From contig CAWCJL010000003.1 in the NCBI GenBank assembly GCA_963795775.1, forward strand, positions 310,001 through 374,000: a stretch of 64,000 nt of DNA, in the 5' to 3' direction. The notes under the pieces were generated by a model that was not told the DNA's origin, ran no database searches, and saw only the letters and a program-made list of their open reading frames with translations. Source of the DNA: CAWCJL01 sp963795775. GTDB lineage: Bacteria > Acidobacteriota > Terriglobia > Terriglobales > Acidobacteriaceae. The position numbers were made by a program, and so were the translations under genes. Below are positions 16,886 to 24,166 of this stretch, piece after piece (the stretch's first letter is position 1; the number at the start of each line of letters is the position of its first letter).

Positions 16886-17209
16886 TCAGATGCGGAGTGG
16901 GACTAGCGCCGGCAACAGCGCGGTCATCGCGGCGGCCGCACTCTCGGCCAGCTCTGCAGGTCCGGAGGTGTCCGGTGGTGCCTCCAGCCTTTGCCCGGAA
17001 TCCGCGGGCCGGAGGGACATGCGCCGCGCCAGGCCATCGGCCAGCAGCAGCACCGTGCCCAGAAACAGCAGAAACGCCAGCAGGCTCAGCTCGGAGTCGT
17101 GTCCGCTCAGAATGAAGCGATCGCTTGAGAAGGTGATTTCAGTCAGCGGCATCAGCATCGAGAGAGACACCGTGAGACACACCAGCATCGCACTCACCAG
17201 CCGCCGCAT
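16886..17209 (-). CDS. Small membrane protein of unknown function
   Basis: This is a 107-residue hypothetical protein, not recognised. It begins with RRLVSAMLVCLTVSLSMLMP, a signal or membrane segment. A second helix follows (LLAFLLFLGTVLLLADGLARR), then a hydrophilic tail rich in alanine, glutamate and proline. The hydrophobic pattern and an in-frame start support it over the plus-strand frame in the same place, which is low-complexity. It diverges from the DUF2243 gene. Confidence is limited because no homolog is recognised. Confidence 0.45.
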   Translation of the reverse strand: MRRLVSAMLVCLTVSLSMLMPLTEITFSSDRFILSGHDSELSLLAFLLFLGTVLLLADGLARRMSLRPADSGQRLEAPPDTSGPAELAESAAAAMTALLPALVPLRI

Positions 17210-17557
17210 CGAATGCAACGCTAGCCATTGCCGGACCTGCTGCGCTGGCCCGTTCCCCCGGCAAATCCTGTCATTCCAATTCTGCAAAGAAACCGGCTCT
17301 CCTGCGAGCGACCCGCCCCTCTAGTATTCTCCGCGCTGCGCCGTGATGCAAATTGCAAGCTGGATTTGCGCGGCACGCAGCCATGCTGCTCCGTCAACCA
17401 GCTGTCACCGGCGCCGGTACCAACTCAACCCTCCGGGCGACCCTCACATCCAAAACGCATCGGTCTTCTTTGGCCCAAATACGAAGCACCGCAACCATCC
17501 TATCGAGCAGGTTTCCAGGCAAACACGAACCAGCGCGCGCAACTCTTCAGGGCAATC

Positions 17558-18061
17558 ATGAGCGATCCGGCAAAAAAGGCTGTGCTCCCTGTTCAGCTAC
17601 CGGGAATCATCCTGGGCGTCGGCCTGGGAGGGTTCTTCGACGGCATCTTTCTTCACCAGGTCTTTCAGTGGCACCACATGTTCAGCAGCATCTATCCCGT
17701 GAATACGGTGCCTGGTCTGCAAATGAACACACTCGGCGACGGACTATTCCACACCGTCACGTGGCTCTCGGTACTTCTTGGGCTCTATATCCTCTACTCG
17801 CGGGTGACGCACGCACGCCGCGAAGTTTGGAAGTCCGGTGTGCTCTGGTCGTGGATCCTGTGTGGATGGGGATGGTTCAACCTCGTCGAAGGTCTGGTCG
17901 ATCACGAGATCCTCGGCGTCCATCACGTCCATTACGGTCCCCACCAGTTCGCCTATGACATGGGATTTCTCGCCTCGGGGATTATCTTCATCCTTGCCGG
18001 CTGGACCCTCGCTCGTCGTGGCTCCGCTGTTCGGGTGGGTTCAGATGCACCTCTGGCATAA
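17558..18061 (+). CDS. DUF2243 membrane protein
   Basis: This 167-residue protein matches DUF2243. It has four membrane segments: PGIILGVGLGGFFDGIFLHQ, the FHTVTWLSVLLGLYILYSRV region, WSWILCGWGWFNLVEGLVDH and YDMGFLASGIIFILAGWTLA. Conserved histidines and aspartates are present (GGFFDGIFLHQVFQWHHM, LVDHEILGVHHVHYGPHQ), suggesting metal or haem contact in the membrane. The family commonly sits next to caa3_CtaG proteins, as here, so a role in oxidase or copper handling is inferred. A longer open frame from 17228 has a low-complexity leader and is not preferred. CtaG starts 18 bases after its stop. Confidence 0.8.
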   Translation: MSDPAKKAVLPVQLPGIILGVGLGGFFDGIFLHQVFQWHHMFSSIYPVNTVPGLQMNTLGDGLFHTVTWLSVLLGLYILYSRVTHARREVWKSGVLWSWILCGWGWFNLVEGLVDHEILGVHHVHYGPHQFAYDMGFLASGIIFILAGWTLARRGSAVRVGSDAPLA

Positions 18062-18079
18062 GCCGAAGGCAGGATCGCG

Positions 18080-18868
18080 ATGCATCATGCTCCCTCGATG
18101 CTTGTACCCGTATTCCTGACACTTGGCGCCGGCGCCGCCTACCTCCTGCTTGCGCTCCGGCAGCAAACCGGCTCTCGCAGATGGAGCTGGTGGCGAACGG
18201 CTCTTTTTCTAAGCGGATGCGGATTGCTCGTCCTCGGCTTTTCACCACAGGCGCTGCCGTTTGCGGAAGGAGACTTCCGCAAACATATGCTGCAACATTT
18301 GCTGATCGCTATGATTGCTCCCATCGGTCTGGTGATGGCGGCACCCGTTACACTCGTCCTTCGTACGCTCCCTGCGCGCAACGGAAGGAGGATCACTGCA
18401 GTTCTGCGCAGCTCCTGGCTGCAGATGATCGCGAATCCCGTGGTAGCGCTCATCCTTGATCTGGGTGGCATGGCGGCGTTGTACTTCACACCTCTCTACA
18501 GCTTGATGATGGCGCATCCTGCGCTGGACTACCTCGTGCACCTCCATCTGCTCGCCGCGGGGTGTTTGTACACGTGGGTGATCGCCGGGCCCGATCCTGC
18601 GCCGCACCGACCCTCGGTTCCCTGGCGGCTCGTTGTGCTCGGAATAGCAATCGTCATCCACTCCGTGATCTCGCAATTGCTCTACGCGGGTTGGCATGTC
18701 CAGGTCCCTGCTGCAGCCATGCAACTCCAGCGTGGGGCCGAACTGATGTACTACGGCGGCGATATCGCCGAGATGCTGCTTGCCTTCGCCCTCGTCAGCT
18801 CATGGCAGCCGAGGCATCACACTCCTGCTGCAACGTCCTCACCAGAGGTGGGCTCTGTTGGAGTGTAG
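18080..18868 (+). CDS. ctaG: Cytochrome c oxidase assembly protein, caa3_CtaG family
   Basis: This 262-residue polytopic membrane protein matches the caa3_CtaG family, used for assembly of caa3-type oxidase and copper delivery. It has about seven membrane segments. Conserved elements include FRKHMLQHLLIAMIAPIGLV (two histidines), HPALDYLVHLHLLAAGCLYTW and QRGAELMYYGGDIAEMLLA. The start ATG is 18 bases after the DUF2243 stop, so the pair is probably an operon. No oxidase subunits lie in the window. Confidence 0.87.
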   Translation: MHHAPSMLVPVFLTLGAGAAYLLLALRQQTGSRRWSWWRTALFLSGCGLLVLGFSPQALPFAEGDFRKHMLQHLLIAMIAPIGLVMAAPVTLVLRTLPARNGRRITAVLRSSWLQMIANPVVALILDLGGMAALYFTPLYSLMMAHPALDYLVHLHLLAAGCLYTWVIAGPDPAPHRPSVPWRLVVLGIAIVIHSVISQLLYAGWHVQVPAAAMQLQRGAELMYYGGDIAEMLLAFALVSSWQPRHHTPAATSSPEVGSVGV

Positions 18869-18988
18869 GGCTACGGCTCCCAATCAAAGCGAAATTTAGC
18901 ATGAGCACCCACAGGACCGCCTTCGAAGCTTTCGCCCGCGCCGCCGTGGCCCTCAATCTACAGGCCAAATAAAATTCTGCCGACGATT

Positions 18989-19015
18989 TGTCGAATTCCG
19001 TTCTGGCCGTTCGTC
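18989..19015 (+). promoter_or_regulatory. ECF42-type promoter of the first yciI gene
   Basis: TGTCGA at 18989-18994 is followed after 17 bases by CGTC at 19012-19015. This matches the promoter pattern reported for ECF42 sigma factors in Streptomyces venezuelae (TGTCGA at -35 and CGA/TC at -10). It lies 56 bases before the ATG of a YciI (DGPF) protein, and an ECF42 sigma gene lies downstream. A near-copy with the same context lies at 20317-20342. Confidence 0.75.
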
Positions 19016-19070
19016 GTTCTAGTGAAGGCCGGAAGAGAATCCCGCCTGAAGCACGATTCCAGGAGAAGAC

Positions 19071-19430
19071 ATGCCGCAATATCTGGTTGCTATTCAACAC
19101 CCCGCAAACTACGACCCATCGCTGGAAGGTGAAGCGATGATGCGCGATATCGGCGCACTCAACCGAGAAATGGCTGCTGCAGGCGCCCGGCTCTTTGCAG
19201 GCGGTCTGGAGTCGGCAAGCGACGCTAAATCGCTGCGCAAGCAGCCTGACGGCAACATCTCCATCACCGACGGCCCCTACCTCGAAGCCAAGGAATACAT
19301 CGGCGGCTTCTGGATCCTCGAATGCGCCAGCATGGACGAAGCGCTCGCCTGGGGACGCAAAGCCGTCATCGCCTGCCGCGTGCCGGTCGAAGTGCGCGCG
19401 TTCCTCCCCATGCCGCCGAATAAACGCTAG
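19071..19430 (+). CDS. YciI-family (DGPF) protein, first copy
   Basis: This 119-residue protein has the YciI/DGPF fold. The family-naming motif is ISITDGPYLEAKEYIGGFWILECASMDEALAWG. Such small dimeric proteins accompany ECF41/ECF42 sigma factors and are likely regulatory or detoxifying; catalytic activity is not established. The start ATG follows CAGGAGAAGAC, a strong ribosome-binding site. It is about half identical by eye to the second copy at 20399, including leader and promoter. It heads a four-gene cluster that ends with the sigma factor. Confidence 0.88.
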   Translation: MPQYLVAIQHPANYDPSLEGEAMMRDIGALNREMAAAGARLFAGGLESASDAKSLRKQPDGNISITDGPYLEAKEYIGGFWILECASMDEALAWGRKAVIACRVPVEVRAFLPMPPNKR

Positions 19431-19518
19431 CTCGCACAGCAATCATCCATCACCCACGGCGCGCACTGCGCGTCGAACGATGATCTGCGCCCAAACCCGC
19501 TTCTCACAAGGAACCCTC

Positions 19519-20241
19519 ATGCGAAAAACAGTACGCACCATTGCGACCACAAGCTTCGCGCTCCTCGCTGCTCTCACTGCTGCGCACACGGCAATGGCGC
19601 AGGACGCCCCGACGCTCTACCCGAACATGGCGCCCATCAACCAATACCTCATGCCGGACCAGAGCGCGGAAATTGCACTCGCGAAAAGCGCAGCGCCGGA
19701 GTCCACCTCACGCGATGCAGACGTTCTGGTACTGGGCCGTCACGGATTCGAAACCGCGGTCAAAGGCAGGAACGGCTTCGTCTGCATCGTCGCGCGCTCG
19801 TGGACATCCGCACCGGATGCTGACTTCTGGAATCCGAAAGTGCGCGTCCCCATGTGCGTCAATGCCCCGGCCGCGCGTTCCTATCTCTTACGCCTCACCA
19901 AGGAGACGGGCTGGATTCTGGCAGGACAAACCAAGGCCCAGCTGACCGAGACCATCGCAGCCGCCATCGAGAAGAAGCAACTGCCGGCAATGGAGCCGGG
20001 GGCAATGTGCTACATGATGTCCAAGCAGGGCTACGGCGGCGACAGCGCGCCACACTGGCCTTCCCACCTCATGTTCTTCTATTCCGACACCGACCCCGCC
20101 ATCTGGGGAGCCAATCTCCCGGGCTCTCCCGTGATTGCGGTTGCGGACCCGCTGGAGCACCTGACCCAGTTCGTCATCCCAACACAACGATGGTCAGATG
20201 GAACGGAAGCCCTTCAGGCGCCCCCTCATGTCCATCCATGA
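19519..20241 (+). CDS. Secreted protein of unknown function in the ECF42 cluster
   Basis: This 240-residue product begins with a signal peptide (RKTVRTIATTSFALLAALTA, cleavage after AMA-QD). The mature part has GRHGFETAVKGRNGFVCIVARSW, a CVNAPAARSY segment, and ends with a tryptophan-rich C terminus (AIWGANLPGSPV, VIPTQRWSDG). I do not recognise a domain. It starts 88 bases after the first yciI gene with AAGGAACCCTC as ribosome-binding site. It may be a periplasmic effector of the ECF42 response; this is inference from position. Confidence 0.65.
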   Translation: MRKTVRTIATTSFALLAALTAAHTAMAQDAPTLYPNMAPINQYLMPDQSAEIALAKSAAPESTSRDADVLVLGRHGFETAVKGRNGFVCIVARSWTSAPDADFWNPKVRVPMCVNAPAARSYLLRLTKETGWILAGQTKAQLTETIAAAIEKKQLPAMEPGAMCYMMSKQGYGGDSAPHWPSHLMFFYSDTDPAIWGANLPGSPVIAVADPLEHLTQFVIPTQRWSDGTEALQAPPHVHP

Positions 20242-20316
20242 CGTGCTGCGCGCGCAAACGGTATGGGAAAGCGCACACCGCCGCTCAAACATGAAACCTA
20301 ATCTTTCCGGACGACG

Positions 20317-20342
20317 TGTCGAATTCCGTCCCGCCGTTCGTC
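20317..20342 (+). promoter_or_regulatory. ECF42-type promoter of the second yciI gene
   Basis: TGTCGA at 20317-20322 and CGTC at 20339-20342 are separated by 16 bases. The surrounding sequence (GAATTCCGT, CCGTTCGTCG, TAGTGAAG, AGGAGAA) matches the region before the first yciI gene, so promoter and leader were duplicated with the gene. It lies 57 bases before the ATG. Confidence 0.75.
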
Positions 20343-20398
20343 GCTATAGTGAAGCCAGGGCAACCAGCCCGGCTGAAGATCAATTCAGGAGAAAACAA

Positions 20399-20752
20399 AT
20401 GCCGCAATTTTTCGTTGCTGGTTACCTCCCCGACGACTTCGACCCCTCCCAAATGGACGAAGCGACGGGCCGCGCGATCCACGCGCTCAACCAAGAAATG
20501 ATTGCTGCGGGCGTCCGCAAATTCGCTTGCGGCCTCGGGTCCCCGAAGTCGCTGCGCGCCCAGACCGATGGCGGAGTCCTCATCACCGACGGGCCTTACC
20601 TCGAAACCAAGGAACAAATCGGCGGCTTTTGGATTTTGGAATGCGCCGGCATGGACGAGGCGATGGCATGGGCGCGCAAAGGCGTCGCCGCCACCCGCGG
20701 GCAGGTCGAGGTGCGAGAGATCTTCTTTGTGCCGGCCCCCGCACAGGACTGA
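20399..20752 (+). CDS. YciI-family (DGPF) protein, second copy
   Basis: This 117-residue paralog of the protein at 19071 shares MPQF/Y-V, the spacing, and ITDGPYLETKEQIGGFWILE followed by CAGMDEAMAWARKG. It lies 113 bases before the ECF42 sigma gene. Its own ECF42-type promoter suggests it can be transcribed independently, and read-through into the sigma gene could give autoregulation. The start ATG follows CAGGAGAAAACAA. The longer frame from 20198 lacks family similarity in the leader. Confidence 0.88.
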   Translation: MPQFFVAGYLPDDFDPSQMDEATGRAIHALNQEMIAAGVRKFACGLGSPKSLRAQTDGGVLITDGPYLETKEQIGGFWILECAGMDEAMAWARKGVAATRGQVEVREIFFVPAPAQD

Positions 20753-20836
20753 GCGGTTACAGCAACAGCGCACTGGGCCAGACCGGAAAGAACATCTTCC
20801 GGCATCGCCGGCGCATGTACATCGTTCACGTGTTCG

Positions 20837-20860
20837 CCTGACGACTAAAATGTCGTCAGG
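20837..20860 (+). promoter_or_regulatory. Perfect 9-bp inverted repeat overlapping the sigma-gene ribosome-binding site
   Basis: CCTGACGAC at 20837-20845 and GTCGTCAGG at 20852-20860 flank the 6-base loop TAAAAT. The right arm includes the only Shine-Dalgarno-like bases (CAGG) and ends 5 bases before the ATG at 20866. It could fold in mRNA and hide the start site, or be an operator. It is too close to the start codon to be a terminator for the yciI gene alone. Confidence 0.6.
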
Positions 20861-20865
20861 CAAGC

Positions 20866-22146
20866 ATGACCGATATCCACAGGACGATCGAGGCCGTCTG
20901 GAAGGTCGAGTCCACACGCCTCATCGCCGCCATTGCCCGCGTCACCCGCGATATCGGCATCGCCGAGGAGCTGGCGCAGGATGCCCTCGTCACTGCCCTC
21001 GAAGTTTGGCCCGAGGAAGGCATCCCTGAAAATCCCGGAGCATGGCTCATGACCGCGGCCAAGCGGCGCGCGCTCGATGCCTTGCGGCGCGGCCGCATGC
21101 TCGTACAAAAGCATGAAGAGATTACCCGCGAGCTGGAATGGCAGCAGCAGCAGCTCGGTAAGGCTATGGACCAGGCACTGGATCAGGTAATCGATGATGA
21201 CGTGCTGCGGCTCATCTTCACCGCGTGCCATCCCGTGCTTGCGGTGGAAGGACGCATCGCGCTCACGTTGCGCCTGATCGGCGGCCTCACCACGGCGGAA
21301 ATCGCGCGTGCGTTTCTTGTGCCGGAAAAGACGCTGGGCCAGCGGATCTCTCGCGCCAAAAAGACCCTCGCGGAGGCACACGTTCCCTTCGAGACGCCGA
21401 GTGGGGACGAGTTGCGCCGCAGGGTGGAGTCCGTGGTCATGGTGGTCTACCTGATCTTCAATGAGGGCTACACCGCGACCTCGGGCGAGGAATGGATGCG
21501 CGCGGCCCTCTCTGAAGAGGCGCTGCGCCTTGGGCGTATGCTGGGGCAACTCCTCCCCGGCGAATCGGAAGTGCATGCGCTTGTGGCCCTGATGGAGCTG
21601 CAGGCGTCGCGCAATGCAGCCCGCCGGGGCAAGAACGGCGAGGCCGTCTTGTTGCCGGACCAGGACCGCTCCTTGTGGGACTACGCGCAGATCCAGCGAG
21701 GCGTAACCGCGCTCGAACACGCGCAGAGACTGGGCGGTGGCGCGAAACCCTACGCATTGCAGGCAGCCATTGCCGCATGTCACATGCGCGCCCGCACCGC
21801 CGAAGAGACAGACTGGGACCGCATCGTTGTTCTCTACGACGCTCTTCTGCAAATCAACCCGTCTCCGGTCGTGGCGCTGAACCGGGCAGTCGCGGTCGGC
21901 ATGGCGCAAGGCCCCGCCGCGGGACTCGACGCACTCGACGCAGCCGCCACCCTCGCCGCTGACTCCGCGCTGGCCGGCTACCATCTCTTTCCCAGCGTGC
22001 GCGGAGACCTGCTGATGAAGCTGGGCAGGTTCACCGAGGCGCGTGAAGAGATCCAACGCGCCATCGCAATGACGAAGAATCAGCGCGAACAGGAATTGCT
22101 GACGAAAAGATTGAAGCAGATGGAGAAGGCAGCCAAATCAGCATAG
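20866..22146 (+). CDS. ECF42-type RNA polymerase sigma factor with C-terminal extension
   Basis: This 426-residue protein has sigma-70 region 2 (residues 1-80, including DIGIAEELAQDALVTALEVW and PGAWLMTAAKRRALDALRR) and region 4 (LRLIGGLTTAEIARAFLVPE, then GQRISRAKKTL, about 140-170). A long C-terminal extension with ESVVMVVYLIFNEGYTAT and helical repeats of TPR type (to residue 426) follows. This architecture and the neighbouring DGPF proteins define the ECF42 group, which has no classical anti-sigma factor; the C-terminal extension is thought to control activity. The stop is at 22146 and no anti-sigma gene follows. The probable regulon is the yciI genes. Confidence 0.9.
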   Translation: MTDIHRTIEAVWKVESTRLIAAIARVTRDIGIAEELAQDALVTALEVWPEEGIPENPGAWLMTAAKRRALDALRRGRMLVQKHEEITRELEWQQQQLGKAMDQALDQVIDDDVLRLIFTACHPVLAVEGRIALTLRLIGGLTTAEIARAFLVPEKTLGQRISRAKKTLAEAHVPFETPSGDELRRRVESVVMVVYLIFNEGYTATSGEEWMRAALSEEALRLGRMLGQLLPGESEVHALVALMELQASRNAARRGKNGEAVLLPDQDRSLWDYAQIQRGVTALEHAQRLGGGAKPYALQAAIAACHMRARTAEETDWDRIVVLYDALLQINPSPVVALNRAVAVGMAQGPAAGLDALDAAATLAADSALAGYHLFPSVRGDLLMKLGRFTEAREEIQRAIAMTKNQREQELLTKRLKQMEKAAKSA

Positions 22147-22435
22147 GCGATCGGGCAGCGCCGGCGCTGCCGTAGTCGAGACTTGCACCGCCGGTGTGAC
22201 TCAGGGACTACCACCCATTCCGAAATGACACGACCTCTTCCGATCCGGCAGCCGCTTCGCAACTGCTCCACACTCCAAATGAGTCCCCGTAACCCGCACT
22301 GATCAAGCTGCATTGCTCACGACAAGCCGACTTAAGAGGACTTTAGAAAACGCGTCGACCATTGTTCTTTAGGCACTGGCCAAGCCGGTTCTACAAGGAC
22401 GTTCTGAGAAACCCATTCGTCGCTGATCGGTGTGG

Positions 22436-22816
22436 CTAAAGCGGCCTTCCGATTTCCCAGCGATGCCCCAACGGGTCCAGAACTGAGCCATCACGCCATC
22501 CGTAATCGTGGTCCTTCATGGGGGAGCGAACCACTGCGCCGGCAGCCACGGCCTGATCAAACACGGCATCCGGGTCGTCTACGATGAGCATCAGCCGCAC
22601 CGCGGTTCCGCCTAATTGTGCCGGAGATGGATTGCCGATCGTCTCGCCAGCCGGATGCACCCAGAACTCCGCACCATGTATCAGGAGTTGCGCCACCATG
22701 TCCTCGGCCGGAGGCGTACTCCAGCCTGTCGTCGCGCCAAACGCCCGCCCGTAAAAAGCAATGGCGTCGCGGACATCACCGGGAATGTGTAGCATCGCCG
22801 AAAAGCGGTAACTCAT
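22436..22816 (-). CDS. VOC-family (glyoxalase/PhnB-like) protein
   Basis: This 126-residue protein matches VOC/PhnB-like proteins. It has MLHIPGDVRDAIAFYGRAFGATTGW (first beta-alpha-beta-beta-beta unit), LLIHGAEFWVHPAGE, VDDPDAVFDQAVAAGAVVRSP and the closing DGSVLDPLGHRWEIGRPL. It is a single-domain dimer type. Substrates in this superfamily vary widely (glyoxalase, dioxygenase, antibiotic binding), so none is assigned. The start at 22816 is chosen because it begins directly before the VOC domain; the open frame reaches 22879. Confidence 0.8.
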   Translation of the reverse strand: MSYRFSAMLHIPGDVRDAIAFYGRAFGATTGWSTPPAEDMVAQLLIHGAEFWVHPAGETIGNPSPAQLGGTAVRLMLIVDDPDAVFDQAVAAGAVVRSPMKDHDYGWRDGSVLDPLGHRWEIGRPL

Positions 22817-23002
22817 GTTGCACTGAAGACTACACCGTTTCCGTCGGACCCACATACTGACGCTTCGCCTAGATCTCACCAGCTCGTATTGGAACGCGCT
22901 CGCTGAAAGGTGCCCGTCACTTCCTGCAAGCCGACTTCACAGGACTGATAGGCTGAGAATGCTTTTGGGGAGTTTCGACTCCCGCGGAGGTGAGCAGCCC
23001 TA

Positions 23003-23383
23003 ATGCGATCGGTTGTGGTACCGCTCCTTCTCACCTGTGGTCCAGCCGTACTCTCGGCCCTTGCGTTGGTGAAAGCGATTAAGGACTACAGGAGTGGCAA
23101 ACTCCGCACCTTTCCGCTGTGGATGGTCGGAGCCGCTTGGCTGGTCACTGCCTACGCTGCCTGTATCTTCCTGCGCTACACGATTAAACCTCCTCCTGAT
23201 CTTCCTCTTTGGAAAGATCCGGAGACGTTAGATTTGGGATTGCTGTTTTTGTTGGCACCTATTGGTCTCGTCTTAACAGTTATCGCCGCAAGACGAGGTG
23301 CGGCAAGATGGGTAGTGGTTCCACTAGTAGCCGCTTTGCTGGTGCTGTTCCTAGTCGGGCTTCTTGAGAGCGCCTCAGTATGA
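23003..23383 (+). CDS. Small hypothetical membrane protein
   Basis: This 126-residue protein is not recognised. It has four predicted membrane segments: VVVPLLLTCGPAVLSALALV, the FPLWMVGAAWLVTAYAACIFL region, LGLLFLLAPIGLVLTVIAA and VVVPLVAALLVLFLVGLLE. A short proline-rich extracellular loop (KPPPDLPLWKDPE) lies between the second and third. The start has an excellent ribosome-binding site (GGAGGTGAG, 11 bases upstream). The hydrophobic order and RBS support a real gene. Base composition is less GC-rich than neighbouring genes, which may point to recent acquisition. Confidence 0.65.
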   Translation: MRSVVVPLLLTCGPAVLSALALVKAIKDYRSGKLRTFPLWMVGAAWLVTAYAACIFLRYTIKPPPDLPLWKDPETLDLGLLFLLAPIGLVLTVIAARRGAARWVVVPLVAALLVLFLVGLLESASV

Positions 23384-23762
23384 CTCAATTAGGACCCTCG
23401 TGCCGGTGCGAGCGGTCGGAGGCTATGGCTCGGCTAAGTCCCCACAGACGCCGTTATCGTCAGTCAACTCCAGACTCCCCGGCCCAATGCCGTCCCAAAC
23501 CAAAAGTGCCGATTTATTCCCCTCAACCTGCTAGCCTAGAAACAAGCGGTCAAAATCAAGCCCACCACCCCAGCCGCCCCCAAAGGCGGCTAAGTCTTTT
23601 GCTGAGAGGACTTTGCGTGTAACTCCTTTCCCAAGAGGACTTTAGCCGGGCACCCCCAGCCTAAATCCTTTCCGGAGAGGACTTTAGCCCAAAAGTCCGG
23701 GGGGTGGGGGGTACATGGCGCGGACCATCGCGGTTGGCAGATGATGGAAAGGGAGACTCTGA
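23384..23762. other. Intergenic region rich in repeats
   Basis: No gene is seen in these 379 bases. The right half (23605-23714) is one copy of a 110-113-bp element described separately. The left half has no recognisable coding or regulatory pattern. Confidence 0.6.
23605..23714 (+). repeat. Dispersed ~110-bp element with AGGACTTT repeats, copy A
   Basis: It begins AGAGGACTTTGCGTGTAACT and contains three AGGACTTT motifs, a CACCCCC..GCCTAAATCC segment and a perfect 7-bp hairpin (GGACTTT, AGCCCA loop, AAAGTCC, about 23679-23698). It ends in a G-rich run and GTAC. Copy B at 57168-57280 has the same order with about 15-20% substitutions by eye. A shorter related piece (AAGAGGACTTTAG) is at 22334-22345. 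Confidence 0.8.
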
Positions 23763-24140
23763 ATGCAGGCAGCGCTTTCGGCTTTCGCAATTGTTCTGCT
23801 GATCCTTGCGGCTGCCGCGGCTTTCTATCCCACACGCTGCCATATCTCTGGTGATTGGCTTCTTGTCCAGACCCTGACCGTCACCCTGCGCTTCAATCTT
23901 CGCCGAGCGACCGAGATCGAACCGGTCGAACGCGACCAGTTCCTCCGGTTAGGCACCGTGCGCGTGTGTGGCGTGGGCTGGCCACTCCGCCGCTATGGCT
24001 GGTTCTGGAATCGCCAACTCGGATATTTCCTCTCCCTGCCCACGAACTATGACGACCTCTATCTCATCCGGTTTCCCAACCGTCGGCTGCTTGTCTCGCC
24101 GGAGAACGGGCGCGACCTGCTGTTACGCAGCACCCCCTGA
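23763..24140 (+). CDS. Hypothetical membrane protein with PH-like domain
   Basis: This 125-residue protein starts with a membrane segment (QAALSAFAIVLLILAAAAAF). The rest looks beta-rich: TRCHISGDWLLVQTLTVTLRF, GWFWNRQLGYFLSLPTNY, and DDLYLIRFPNRRLLVSPENG. The last segment resembles bacterial PH-type domains (G.F....G.f...t......vli........vsP). Assignment is tentative. The ATG follows GAAAGGGAGACTCTGA, a good ribosome-binding site. It converges with the methyltransferase gene. Confidence 0.5.
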   Translation: MQAALSAFAIVLLILAAAAAFYPTRCHISGDWLLVQTLTVTLRFNLRRATEIEPVERDQFLRLGTVRVCGVGWPLRRYGWFWNRQLGYFLSLPTNYDDLYLIRFPNRRLLVSPENGRDLLLRSTP

Positions 24141-24166
24141 AGCGCGCGCGCCGGTGCTTTGTTTCT

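Noticed and set aside
16890..17324. Open frame of 144 codons on the plus strand
   Set aside because: Low-complexity Ser/Ala content; the opposite strand encodes a better membrane protein pattern.
20198..20398. Extended N terminus of the second YciI protein
   Set aside because: It overlaps the preceding gene and the ECF42 promoter, and the family alignment starts at the ATG of 20399.
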